Of a stretch of 64,000 nucleotides of DNA, positions 42,370 through 50,812 are shown piece after piece. The translations under genes were made by a program, and so were the position numbers. How positions within the stretch are numbered: position 1 is the first letter of the stretch; each line of letters opens with the position of its first letter. Below the pieces are notes generated by a model. It was not told where the DNA came from. It worked only from the letters and a program-made list of their open reading frames with translations, and searched no databases. This stretch comes from Amycolatopsis eburnea (lineage in GTDB: Bacteria; Actinomycetota; Actinomycetes; Mycobacteriales; Pseudonocardiaceae): positions 124,001-188,000 of the forward strand of contig NZ_RSEC01000048.1 in NCBI RefSeq assembly GCF_003937945.1. The letters run 5' to 3'.

Positions 42370-45300
42370 TCATGCTCTGTCCGTCGGGTCGATGATGGTC
42401 ACGAGGTCCTGTACTCCGGCTATTCGCGGGTTGTGTGCGCCGAACGAGCGCAGCCGAACGGCGTGGGCGCGACGGACGATCGGGCTGCCCTGCTCGGCGA
42501 TTTGCCGGCCGAGGCTCGCCGCTTCGTCGAGGTTGTGGTCGGCGAGGCACAACACGGCCGAGAGCAGGCTCCAGGTGGTGGAGTGCGTGCGGAGGTCGGG
42601 TGCGGCTGCCGCGATGGCGGCCAGCCGTTTGGTGTCGCCGGATTCGATGGCATCGAAAACCGCCTCCTCCGCGATGGCTGGGTCGGTGGCGATCGCGTAG
42701 GCATGATCAACCGTCTCAGTGGTGGCCAGTTGGATGATGCCCAGGTGCTGTCTGGCTACGGCGCTGTTGTTTGTGGACAATTTTCGGGCGAGTTCGGGGT
42801 CGGTGAGTGCCTCCTGGTTCTCGCGGAAGAACTCGGCTGATCGCGTCCAGGACGTCGCGTCGGTCCACTCGTTGAGCAGTCTCACGTGAGTGTTGAAGGT
42901 TTCCTGCATGCTGACGTAGGTGTCGTATCCATGCGTGCGGATTTCCTCCACTAGTCGCCGGAGCGCGCGTGGCGCCGGGTCGGCCGGGTGCAAGGCATGG
43001 TAGGTGTCCACTGTGGCGGTCAGCTTTGGCGATTCGACGGTGTCGCGATGTTCGTGGAGTACCGCACGCAGCGCAGGCCAGTTCGTTGCCGCGCGGAGCG
43101 CGCCGAGCAGTTCGAGATGGGCCTCCGGCAGTGCCGTGGTCGCCCACCCAGGCAGATTGTCGAGGTCGAAGTCGAGGTCGAGGACCGCGGTTCGTACGGT
43201 CTGCCGAGCAACACCAGCTAAGGCGAGCGAGACGAATTCCGGCGGCACGGCTGCTTCCTGTGCGGCGAGTTGGAGTTCTCGCCGTGCCTGGTCCGGCGAG
43301 CTGCACCGGGCCAGTTCCGTGCGTAATACAGCGCGGGTGTGGCTGTCGGCGACCTCGGCGAGCACCTCAGTCCACGCCGTCCGGGAGGTGTCCGCGGCGG
43401 TGAGTTTCCGCAACGAGCGGAGCAGCTCCGGCAGGTGGGCGAGCGGGTCGACGAGAACCGCTTCCAGGTGCAGTCCTGCGGCCTCCTTCGCGTATGCCAG
43501 CGCTTGTCCCTGCTGGTTCAGGGAAGACAGGATAGAACTGGTTCTGCTCAACGAGGTCGCGAGACCCAGACGGTAAGGCGGGTTCTCGTCCGCCAGTCGT
43601 CGAAAGAGAACCAGGGCCTCGCTGCTGTGCTCCAGGGCATGGTCATGTTGGTCCGTTTCGGCCAACAGGACGCCGAGGTTGCTCAACGAGGCCGCGACGT
43701 CAGGTAGGTGAGCCGGGTTGTCGGCGGCCAGACGGCGGCGGATGTCCACGGCTTCCTGGACCGGATCCAGTGCTTGCTCGAAGTGTCCGAGCGTCACCAA
43801 CCGGGCACCGAGGTTGTTCAGCGCCCGGGCAAGGTCGGGTAGGTGTTCCGCGCCGTTATCGGTGGCCAGCCTGCGATAGAGGTCGACGACGGTTCTGCTC
43901 GGCGCCACCGCCTCTTCGTCGCGCCCCAGCTCGCTCAGTGCCAAGGTGACGTTGTGCAGAGCGCCGGCGAGGTTGGACAGATACGCGGCTGGATCGGCGT
44001 CGGCGAGTTGCCGGTAGCACTCTGCAGCGGATCGGCTGTGGTCCAGAGCGGTGTCGAACCAGCCCACGCGTAGTGCCACGGTGCCAAGGAGGTGCGTCGA
44101 TTCGATGAGGGGCAGAAGCCCTGTGGTGGGGTCGCGGTCGGCCAGAGTTCGCCGAAGGGTCACGGCTTCCTGACAACGGGGTAGTGCTTCCGCATGGCGT
44201 CCGCTTTCCGACAGGCTCGTGCCGAGGTTGTGCAGTGCGGCAGCGAGGTTTGGCCGGTACGCGGTCGCGTCGTCGGCGCTGAGCTGTCGGTAGAGCTTGG
44301 TCGCCTCCTGGCTGGCGGGCAGTGCTTGCTCGAACGCCCGGAGCTTGATGAGCGTGTCGCCGTGGTTGTGCAAAGCTCCCGCGAGTTCGGGTCGATGGGC
44401 GGTGGGATTGTCGGCTACCAGCGCGCGGAAGAGGTCGACGGCCTCCTGGCTGTACTCCAGCGATGACTGCGGATCCGCCATGAGCGGGAGTACAGCGGCG
44501 ATGTTGTGCAGTGCACCGGCCAGATCGGCTCGGTGGTCCTGATTCTCAGTGGCCAAGCGTCGGTAGAGGGTGACGGCCTCCTGGAGGGCGGCAATTCCCT
44601 CGTCATGCGAGTCCATCCCGATCAGTATGGCGCCGAGAGTGCTGAGGGACATCGCGAGCCCGGGTTGCCACGCAGTGGATCGGTGGGCCAGGTGCCGGTA
44701 GTTGGCGACCGCCTCCCGGCTCGTGAGAGAGGCCTGCTCATAGTCCTTGATGCCGAGGAACGCGGATGCGAGATTGTTGAGGGACATCGCGAAATCGGGC
44801 TGATGAGTCGCCGGGATCCTCGAACTCAGTTCGCGATAGATACGCACGGATTCCAGGTTGTAGTCGAGTGCCACCTCCGCCCGTCCCAGCTTCGTGAACA
44901 CGCCGCCCAGGTTGTACAGCGAAAGCGCCAGACCTGGCCGGTAGCTGGCGGGATTGCTCGCGGCCAGCTCACGGTAGAGCTGCACGGTCTCGGCGCAGTG
45001 TCCGAGCGCTTCGGCGTAACGCCCGGTCCGCAGCAGCATCGCGCCGACGTTGCTCAGCGCCTCGGCGAGTTCGGGTAGGTGGTGAGGGTCGTCGGCCACC
45101 ATGCTCCGGCGGGTTGCGAGGGCTTCCGCACTGCAGGCGAGGGCCTTGTCATACTGTCCCATCCTCGACCGCACGGACGCCAAGATCTGCGTCGACGTGG
45201 CGAGTTTGGCGCGATATTCGACAGGATCACAGGCCGCGAGGTCCTGCAGTAGTTCGACGGCCTCATGGCAGTACCGGGCCGCCTCATCATGCCGGCCAAG

Positions 45301-47244
45301 CATTGATGACAGGTTTCCGAGGTTGGCCATCGACAACGCGAACTGGGACCGCGCGGCAGGATCTGCCAGTTCGCCCAGGATTCCGGAGGCCTCCTGGATG
45401 GGTTCCACAGCCTCCTCGTGGCGGCCCAGGTTCGTCAGTATGGCGCCGCGGTTGTTCAGTGCGCCGGCCAGGTGGACCAGGTATGTGGCCGGATCTTCGG
45501 CAGCGAGATCCCGGAGCCGGTCGACCGCCTCGACGACACAGCTCAGGGCCCGTGGGAGATCACCGGCTTTCATGGCTCGATGATGAACATCGATCAAGCG
45601 CCTGGTCAGCTCCTCGCCGGCCGCCGTCCGTGCCACATCGAGACGACGTTCGTCGACGATGAGTCCCAGCTCGAATAGCGACTGTGACGAGTAAGGAATG
45701 GCCGTCGACAGCTCATCGAGCGGCAGCGGGTTGTTCGGTCGGTCGGCGAGACGCGTCAAAGCGCAAAGCGCCACACCTGCTCGCTTCACTGCGACCGCCA
45801 GGACTGCCCGCCACCGGCTGGGGTCGGCGTCGACCAGTGTGACGAGCAGGTCGGTAACTGCGTCCGGTATGTCCTGGTTGGCTCGGTCCATGGCCAGCAG
45901 GGCCACCTCGAGTTGATCCTCGCCTGCTCGTGTGACCGCACGGTGTACGAGCGCGTCGTCTCGAAGCAGCTCACGAAGTAGGTGGTCGGCGACCGGGTCA
46001 GGGCGGACGGCGAGCCCCTCGCCGTCCGCCGAGCTGAGGCAGGTTTGCAGGGTGCGCCGGACCGTGCGCCGTTCCGTCGGGTCCTCGGCGAGGTCCGTTA
46101 TCGCGGTAAGCACGGTGTCGATGGCCTCTTCTAGCGGCGTGACGAGGGAAACACACGCCGCGGCTCGCCGGAGCAGTGCACGGTCCGGTGCGACGTCCGT
46201 GCGGAACCGGGTGTAGACCGTGCACCAGTAGTTCTCTTCGTGCCGCAGCACCTCGTCGTACAGCTCCTCGCGGGTAGCCGGCAGGGAGGTCGCCCCCGCT
46301 GCGGCGATCCAGCCCAGCAGCACCAGGTCCAGGGTTGTCCAGCGGGTCTCTGCGGCCGGTTGGGGCAGCACGAGTCGGCTCTGACCGTCCGTCCGGAGAG
46401 CGGCGACCGTGCGGGCGTAGATGTCGCGCGGGTTTGGATGGTGGTCGGGAAGGTCGATCTCCTCGCGCCGGTACGCGTGTCGGTCGTCGTCGAGTGAGCC
46501 GATGATGTCCGTCAGCCACTGTCCGCCGGACGACCGCGCGGTCAACATGACGACCGCCGGCGGCCCTGGTCGCATGCGCAGGACCTTGAACAGGGCGATC
46601 GCGTCCTGGACCCGGCCGTCGGCGTAGTCGAGCACCACGAGTAACGGCCCCGTCACCGCGGCGAGCGGGCCGGGATCGGTGTCCTTGGGTAGCACCCCGG
46701 TTGTCCACTTCTCGGTATGGAGCTGATGCGCCAACTCGAGGGCCAGCCGGGTTTTGCCTGCGCCACCGACGCCGCACACGACCGCGACGCCCGTACGGTC
46801 CCCACCGGCGACTTGCCGGCACCAGTCCAGCAGGACGGTCTGCTCGTCCCGCCCGGCGAACGGCACGATCGCATACTCCGCCCGCAACAGTCGAACTGGA
46901 GTCTCCGCCGTGTCCGCTGCCCGGTACGGCTGCCGCAGCGGACCATCGGTGTCCGCAGGCCTGGGCTGCGCCCGGTCGTACTCGTCTTTCCAACGCGCCA
47001 CGTCAACCGGCACCCCCAGCTTTTGGCTCGTGGCGTACCGTCCGCAAGCCCGCACGAACTTCTCAACCGTCTTCCATCGGGGTAGTCCCGATCCCGCCAA
47101 CAGGTCCTTCGTCGTCTGCTTCGCAAGCCTTGAGCCGGTCGCCTGGCCAGCCGCGGCGTCAAGCGCCTCGTACGACGGGTTGCCGACTTTGACGCGCAGT
47201 TCCCGCAGCCGCGCGCGAAACCCCGGTATCGGATCGTCGGTCAC
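42370..47244 (-). CDS. giant HTH - STAND NTPase - TPR protein
   Basis: 1,624 residues from GTG 47244 (VTDDPIPGFRARLRELR); earlier in-frame sequence is not protein-like. Residues 5-75 are an XRE-type helix-turn-helix (RLRELRVKVGNPSYEALDAA, LPRWKTVEKFVRACG). The NTPase has FAGRDEQ, Walker A GVGGAGKTRLALE (158-170) and Walker B LLVVLDYAD (about 201-209), with PLLVV and MLTARS as sensor strands. From about residue 590 there are 15 consecutive ~45-residue tetratricopeptide units with the consensus 'AL.NLG..L..LGR..EAL....EAV.LYR.LA'. The last ~350 residues are helical without repeats. Such proteins act as nucleotide-dependent switches like NLR receptors. A defence or signalling role is an inference. 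It is transcribed divergently from the small membrane genes. Confidence 0.88.
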   Translation of the reverse strand: MTDDPIPGFRARLRELRVKVGNPSYEALDAAAGQATGSRLAKQTTKDLLAGSGLPRWKTVEKFVRACGRYATSQKLGVPVDVARWKDEYDRAQPRPADTDGPLRQPYRAADTAETPVRLLRAEYAIVPFAGRDEQTVLLDWCRQVAGGDRTGVAVVCGVGGAGKTRLALELAHQLHTEKWTTGVLPKDTDPGPLAAVTGPLLVVLDYADGRVQDAIALFKVLRMRPGPPAVVMLTARSSGGQWLTDIIGSLDDDRHAYRREEIDLPDHHPNPRDIYARTVAALRTDGQSRLVLPQPAAETRWTTLDLVLLGWIAAAGATSLPATREELYDEVLRHEENYWCTVYTRFRTDVAPDRALLRRAAACVSLVTPLEEAIDTVLTAITDLAEDPTERRTVRRTLQTCLSSADGEGLAVRPDPVADHLLRELLRDDALVHRAVTRAGEDQLEVALLAMDRANQDIPDAVTDLLVTLVDADPSRWRAVLAVAVKRAGVALCALTRLADRPNNPLPLDELSTAIPYSSQSLFELGLIVDERRLDVARTAAGEELTRRLIDVHHRAMKAGDLPRALSCVVEAVDRLRDLAAEDPATYLVHLAGALNNRGAILTNLGRHEEAVEPIQEASGILGELADPAARSQFALSMANLGNLSSMLGRHDEAARYCHEAVELLQDLAACDPVEYRAKLATSTQILASVRSRMGQYDKALACSAEALATRRSMVADDPHHLPELAEALSNVGAMLLRTGRYAEALGHCAETVQLYRELAASNPASYRPGLALSLYNLGGVFTKLGRAEVALDYNLESVRIYRELSSRIPATHQPDFAMSLNNLASAFLGIKDYEQASLTSREAVANYRHLAHRSTAWQPGLAMSLSTLGAILIGMDSHDEGIAALQEAVTLYRRLATENQDHRADLAGALHNIAAVLPLMADPQSSLEYSQEAVDLFRALVADNPTAHRPELAGALHNHGDTLIKLRAFEQALPASQEATKLYRQLSADDATAYRPNLAAALHNLGTSLSESGRHAEALPRCQEAVTLRRTLADRDPTTGLLPLIESTHLLGTVALRVGWFDTALDHSRSAAECYRQLADADPAAYLSNLAGALHNVTLALSELGRDEEAVAPSRTVVDLYRRLATDNGAEHLPDLARALNNLGARLVTLGHFEQALDPVQEAVDIRRRLAADNPAHLPDVAASLSNLGVLLAETDQHDHALEHSSEALVLFRRLADENPPYRLGLATSLSRTSSILSSLNQQGQALAYAKEAAGLHLEAVLVDPLAHLPELLRSLRKLTAADTSRTAWTEVLAEVADSHTRAVLRTELARCSSPDQARRELQLAAQEAAVPPEFVSLALAGVARQTVRTAVLDLDFDLDNLPGWATTALPEAHLELLGALRAATNWPALRAVLHEHRDTVESPKLTATVDTYHALHPADPAPRALRRLVEEIRTHGYDTYVSMQETFNTHVRLLNEWTDATSWTRSAEFFRENQEALTDPELARKLSTNNSAVARQHLGIIQLATTETVDHAYAIATDPAIAEEAVFDAIESGDTKRLAAIAAAAPDLRTHSTTWSLLSAVLCLADHNLDEAASLGRQIAEQGSPIVRRAHAVRLRSFGAHNPRIAGVQDLVTIIDPTDRA

Positions 47245-47342
47245 CGTCGCCCGCCCCGTCCGGTTTCTGGCACCGGACCAAACCGGACTACCAGTTCGCC
47301 ACGCTCGACCGTGCGACACCGACAACCTGTCAGGAGATGACC

Positions 47343-47777
47343 ATGGCGAACCAACGACCAACCTTTCTGCGCGGGGCCGGCATACTTGGCGCCGGTGCGG
47401 TCACCGCCGCGACCGCACCCATCGCGACCGCGGTGGCCCTGGGCGCCGGACTCACACTGGTGGCCATTCTGGCACTCACCGGCGCCCTGGCCAGACATAG
47501 GACACGCCGCGAGGCCGCGTACCGAGTGCTGGCCTTGTTGCTCAAGGTACTGACAACTGAGCAGGCTGCGACGAGAGATCTTGGAGTATCCCAGCGGGCC
47601 GAAGATCGGTCAGCCACGCTCAGTCACAATTCTGGCAACCCGTCGTTACGAACCCTGTGGCACAATGGCCGTCGTGGGCGGCAGGTCAATTCGAGGCAAC
47701 GCAGTTGCCCGACCGATCCTGCCTGCGATCATGGCGGCGTTGGTCGCCCTTGCTGCGGCAGCTTCAGGCTTTCATGA
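47343..47777 (+). CDS. small membrane protein
   Basis: 144 residues from ATG 47343 with AGGAG at six bases. The first ~60 residues hold one long or two short hydrophobic segments (GAGILGAGAVTAATAPIATA, LGAGLTLVAILALTGALA) followed by a basic region. After residue ~70 the composition turns Ser/Arg/Cys-rich and may be out of frame, so the true protein could be shorter. It is divergent from the giant TPR gene with 98 bases between the starts. No family recognised. Confidence 0.45.
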   Translation: MANQRPTFLRGAGILGAGAVTAATAPIATAVALGAGLTLVAILALTGALARHRTRREAAYRVLALLLKVLTTEQAATRDLGVSQRAEDRSATLSHNSGNPSLRTLWHNGRRGRQVNSRQRSCPTDPACDHGGVGRPCCGSFRLS

Positions 47778-48339
47778 GCTGCCTAACCTCTTCCAGCTTG
47801 GCAGCACACTCGTGGCCGCCGTCTTCGCCGCCCTGGCCACGCGCGGCTTCAAAAAAAATCTAGCAGTCCTAAATAATCGGGTTTTGCTCCTGATCAGGCA
47901 TTTCCGCGCTGTCGTGCCGGGTCGACGACGTCATCGGCCCGGCCAGCGGTCTGCTGATCATGGCCTGGGCCTGGGTATAAGCGGCAACCTCACGTATCGA
48001 TTGCGTGGCGACTACCGCCATGTGCCGTTGCTCCAGGCCTGCGGGGCGGCCGATACGCAGCTTGGCGGGGAAATCTTGGTGGGTAGGCAATCCTCCAACG
48101 ACACCGTTCGTACCCCCAGCCCGATCAGTGATCTACACCCAACGCCAGCCCCGCAGCCGGGTCGGGACCTAAACGTCGCATACCGCTCGCAGCCTCCGGC
48201 CCGCGACGCGCGGCACACCGCGGCGGCGCTCCGCCCTCTCGCGGGCGTTGCCGAACATCCGCTCATGCCGCAGAGCGTGCGCCCTCGGCAAGCGGCGCTC
48301 GGCAGCCCAACGGCGGGGAACCGGCCGCGCGACTCGTAG
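47665..48339 (+). CDS. hypothetical membrane protein, probably degenerate at the C-terminus
   Basis: A frame starting at ATG 47665 gives AVVGGRSIRGNAVARPILPA then a hydrophobic helix (MAALVALAAAASGF) and a second one (LFQLGSTLVAAVFAALA), ending in FKKNLAVLNN. After the run of eight A residues at 47852-47859 the remaining sequence is Arg/Pro-rich and not convincing. The real product may be ~75 residues with two membrane segments. It overlaps the previous small gene in another frame, so only one of the two may be expressed. Confidence 0.35.
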   Translation: MAVVGGRSIRGNAVARPILPAIMAALVALAAAASGFHELPNLFQLGSTLVAAVFAALATRGFKKNLAVLNNRVLLLIRHFRAVVPGRRRHRPGQRSADHGLGLGISGNLTYRLRGDYRHVPLLQACGAADTQLGGEILVGRQSSNDTVRTPSPISDLHPTPAPQPGRDLNVAYRSQPPARDARHTAAALRPLAGVAEHPLMPQSVRPRQAALGSPTAGNRPRDS

Positions 48340-48452
48340 CTAGTCAGTGAGGTTCCTACTGCACGGCACCGCTCGACTTGATACTGATCGACTGGCTCCA
48401 ACCCCGGGGCCCGTGCCGACCGCACGTTTGTTCGCAACGAACACTGGCGGTC

Positions 48453-48488
48453 CTCTCACCAATTTCACTGGGGCACAGCTGGGGCAAA
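48453..48488 (+). repeat. 36-bp direct repeat near element end, copy 2
   Basis: Matches 34461-34496 with one difference, again about 110 bases left of the tRNA-derived repeat, with two TGGGGCA motifs. Together with GCAGGTCAG, present near both attachment copies, it suggests that two related elements share right-end structure. Confidence 0.75.
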
Positions 48489-48596
48489 CCCCCTGTTACA
48501 ACTGCACTGAACGACACACAGTTGCTAGCAACGGCGATCAAGCGCATCATTTCATCAGGCGATTCTCTATCGCTGCAGGTCAGGGCCATGATCGAC

Positions 48597-48644
48597 CCTC
48601 ACTGGCAGTGAGGGGGTCAGGGGTTCGAGTCCCCTTAGCTCCAC
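48597..48644 (+). repeat. attachment site, right copy (3' part of tRNA-Ala(GGC))
   Basis: Exact copy of 34605-34652. It marks the right end of the integrative element. Bases after it (CATGG versus ATCGT) differ between the copies, so the repeat ends at 48644. Confidence 0.9.
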
Positions 48645-48718
48645 CATGGCGGTCTTACTCGTACCGTGGCCCGCAAGGGTCACGGAGAGCAGGTTCGCCC
48701 CGGTTGGTTCTGCGCATG

Positions 48719-48744
48719 CAACCCCGTCACCCTTGGCGGGGTTG
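48719..48744 (+). terminator. hairpin after the tRNA-derived repeat
   Basis: CAACCCCG and CGGGGTTG form an eight-pair stem about 75 bases after the right attachment site. It is probably the original terminator of the tRNA-Ala gene, which would place the uninterrupted chromosome to its right. Confidence 0.55.
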
Positions 48745-48877
48745 TCGGCGTTTAGGGGTCGTACACACCGCTCAGAGCCTCGCTCCGGCGGTAGTACGTC
48801 CGGGTGGCTGCGTCAGCCTCAACCACGTCCCGGACCGTCTCAGCCAACTCGTGGCCGGAGACGACCTCCCCGGCTAC

Positions 48878-49066
48878 ACCGCAAGCGGGGACTTGAACCC
48901 TACGGCGAACCAGCCGTCATCATCGAGGCCGACGCGAGCGACGAAGCTCTTATTCATGCCGCCGCCGACCGCGCCCAGCAGCATCACGATGCGATTGAAC
49001 ACGGCCCGTCAGCCACCCAGCGCGGGTACGTCGCGCTGTTTGAAACGAGTTGGACACAAGGCTGAC
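48878..49066 (+). pseudogene. fragment of an unknown gene
   Basis: The frame ending with TGA near 49066 reads EPYGEPAVIIEADASDEALI then HAAADRAQQHHDAIEH and YVALFETSWTQG, which is protein-like. Immediately upstream the likely continuation (DRLSQLVAGDDLPGYTASG) is in another frame. Family unknown; it is either frameshifted or a short real gene without a good start. Confidence 0.35.
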
Positions 49067-49073
49067 ATTAGCG

Positions 49074-49250
49074 CTAGCGCGGCTCGCCTCGCCGGTCTTT
49101 TTTCTCGCGCTCTTCCCGGCCTCGCTCCCGCCGCTCTTCCCACATGGAAATAAGCCTAAAGAGCGGGCCGTCTTTCCGGAAGATCAGTGACAGGGTCGCC
49201 GCAACCGCAGCACTTATAGCCAGCCAAGCTGGAGCATCGAGAGCATTCAT
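49074..49250 (-). CDS. small single-pass membrane protein
   Basis: 58 residues from ATG 49250, which overlaps the upstream stop by four bases (ATGA). One hydrophobic helix (APAWLAISAAVAATLSLIF) is followed by a strongly charged Glu/Arg/Lys tail (WEERRERGREEREKKDRRGE). The GC content is lower than in neighbours. It is translationally coupled to the four-helix protein upstream, so the pair probably makes a small membrane complex of unknown role. Confidence 0.6.
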   Translation of the reverse strand: MNALDAPAWLAISAAVAATLSLIFRKDGPLFRLISMWEERRERGREEREKKDRRGEPR

Positions 49251-49708
49251 CTTGACGCTCCCCAAACTAGAATACTACTAGTTACAAGAGTGACACCGAA
49301 CAAAGCCCACGAGTCCGCCACAATTGTATCGGCATGCAGTCCAACTTCGAGCTTGGGCAGATCAGCAATGCGCACATACAAGGCAGTATTGAGAGCAAAA
49401 GCAGTCAGAGCACAAAACCCTCTGAAGACGTAACCCAGCGCTGATTTAACTTTCACTAGATAATCTTTTGCCCCCGCAAGCGATTCTCCGATAGCTCCCG
49501 CCCCCAGAATGGCGCTAATCGCAAACAGTTCGCCGCGCTCCAAGAACTCGCGGAAAGGCGCAGGCGACGAGCGGAGGTCGGTCATCAACAGACCGAACGG
49601 CAGAAGCGCAAAGCACACACCAAAGAAGAACCACGTTGCCAGCCTTACACGAGCCGCCACCCGGCGAGCACGGTCAACTTGCTCGGCTTCCGTCTCGGTA
49701 TCTGTCAC
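49247..49708 (-). CDS. four-helix membrane protein of unknown function
   Basis: 153 residues with about four transmembrane helices: LATWFFFGVCFALLPFGLLM, ELFAISAILGAGAIGESLAG, FCALTAFALNTALYVRI and ALFGVTLVTSSILVWGA. An acidic N-terminus precedes the first. Base composition and codon use are less GC-rich than in the rest of region 3, suggesting later acquisition or the tail of the island. Forms a coupled pair with the 58-residue protein downstream. No family recognised. Confidence 0.65.
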   Translation of the reverse strand: MTDTETEAEQVDRARRVAARVRLATWFFFGVCFALLPFGLLMTDLRSSPAPFREFLERGELFAISAILGAGAIGESLAGAKDYLVKVKSALGYVFRGFCALTAFALNTALYVRIADLPKLEVGLHADTIVADSWALFGVTLVTSSILVWGASR

Positions 49709-49876
49709 GGAATCCTCGCAATCACACCTGTCAGTTGACCTGTCGTGGCTAATCCCTATCCGTCAGGTATCCCGGAGTCGCCTGCTTACAGTGGTCTGTT
49801 ACGGGCTTACTGCACAGAGCCCCGAACCGTTACCAACAGCAAAGCCCCGACCCGTCACCAGGTCGGGGCACTAGCC

Positions 49877-50113
49877 CTAGTGGGAGCTCAGGCTCACGCC
49901 GTAGCGCCTAGCCAGCTCCTGTCTCGTCATTTTCGGTGCGTCGGCAACAAGCCTCACTTCCTCCTCGTCAGTCGGTTTCCGCCCGCCCTCAGGGGAGCGC
50001 GGCCGGGCTGGCCGCCTGAACCCCGCCACGTCGCTGTTGTCGATGCGCCGCAAGACGCTGACCAGGGGTTTTAGCAGGTCGGGGCAGTTGGAATAGCGGC
50101 GCAGAAGCTCCAC
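49877..50113 (-). CDS. small protein with helix-turn-helix-like C-terminus
   Basis: 78 residues. The C-terminal 25 residues (RLVADAPKMTRQELARRYGV) resemble the helix-turn-helix of 'hin-like' DNA-binding proteins, and the middle is Arg/Pro-rich. ATG or near-cognate start at 50113 has no strong ribosome site. It may be a small regulator or a fragment. 49709-49876 shows nothing else except a short direct-repeat-like GC-rich stretch. Confidence 0.45.
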   Translation of the reverse strand: MELLRRYSNCPDLLKPLVSVLRRIDNSDVAGFRRPARPRSPEGGRKPTDEEEVRLVADAPKMTRQELARRYGVSLSSH

Positions 50114-50122
50114 TCTCGAAAC

Positions 50123-50166
50123 ACCGCCTCACCAGGATCTTCGGGTCCGGGGGAGGCGGTTTTTTC
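50123..50166 (+). terminator. intrinsic terminator with T-tract
   Basis: ACCGCCTC and GAGGCGGT form an eight-pair stem followed by five T residues in the plus direction. No plus-strand gene ends close by, so either an unannotated transcript ends here or the hairpin protects the minus-strand genes from read-through. Confidence 0.65.
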
Positions 50167-50279
50167 GCTCTGGGCCCGGCGTTGCCTGGAGCCCGTACCG
50201 TCAGGCCTGACGCGCTCGGGACGCCGGCGGACCTTGGAGCGACCGCCGGCGTCCCTGGTGACCACGCGGAGCGTGGTGG

Positions 50280-50741
50280 TCAGCCGAGGCCAGGCCCTCG
50301 GGCCGCGCGCGTGTTGGCGCGGGCGGTGAGGAGGCCGAGGGCGATCATGCCGATGCCCAGGCCGAGGTGCAGCCAGTTGTCCGCCGTGTTGACGGGGACG
50401 AAGTTGGCGTCGCTGCCGTGGTCGATGAGCAGGCCGTACAGCCACAGGACGAGGTAGACGACGCCGCCCGCGATGAGGAACGTCCGCGCGCCGCGGGCGG
50501 TGCGTGACGCGGCGAGGCCGGCCGCCGCGAACAGGAGGTGCACGATGTTGTGCAGGACCGAGACCATGAACACGCCGAGCAGCATGGCCGTCGAGTCGTG
50601 GCCGGCGAAGCTCAGCTGGTCGTAGTCCGTGGTGATGCCCGGGACGAAGCCGAGCACGCCGACCAGCAGGAACACGGCCGCGACGACCACGGCGGCGAGC
50701 TGCACCGGGGTTCGCGTGCGGGTGGGGGTGGTTGCTGACAT
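50280..50741 (-). CDS. DUF4383-family membrane protein
   Basis: 153 residues from ATG 50741 (AAGGGAAAG upstream). Four transmembrane helices with the order typical of DUF4383: AAVVVAAVFLLVGVLGFVPG then GITTDYDQLSFAG, LLGVFMVSVLHNIVHLLFAA, TFLIAGGVVYLVLWLYGLLI and NWLHLGLGIGMIALGLL. The motifs GFVPGITT, HNIVHLLFG-like and NxADNWLHL are those of the family. Function is unknown; in related genomes it lies near stress genes, as here next to a general-stress-type SDR and manganese catalase. Confidence 0.85.
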   Translation of the reverse strand: MSATTPTRTRTPVQLAAVVVAAVFLLVGVLGFVPGITTDYDQLSFAGHDSTAMLLGVFMVSVLHNIVHLLFAAAGLAASRTARGARTFLIAGGVVYLVLWLYGLLIDHGSDANFVPVNTADNWLHLGLGIGMIALGLLTARANTRAARGPGLG

Positions 50742-50812
50742 GACTTTCCCTTCGGGAGAACGGGTTGGGCCTGGGCTTCCCCCCTTTCCGGCGAACACAC
50801 ATCGAGTGGGCG

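Larger units (their letters stand above)
34605..48644. mobile_element. ~14-kb tRNA-Ala-targeted integrative element
   Basis: The exact 48-bp repeats at both ends and the integrase next to the left one define the element. Cargo from left to right: transposase remnant, lipoprotein, I36-like secreted protein, HTH-NTPase-propeller protein, IS remnants, giant HTH-NTPase-TPR protein, and small membrane proteins. No relaxase, FtsK/TraB-type translocase, replication protein or excisionase is recognisable, so it is probably a non-conjugative genomic island that needs help to move between cells. Confidence 0.85.

Noticed and set aside
42370..47244. DNA tandem repeats in the TPR region
   Set aside because: The ~135-bp periodicity reflects protein repeats. 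The DNA copies are too different to be a recent tandem array.
34605..48644. Actinomycete integrative and conjugative element (AICE)
   Set aside because: The integrase and tRNA site fit, but no replication protein, FtsK-like translocase or excisionase can be recognised between the repeats.
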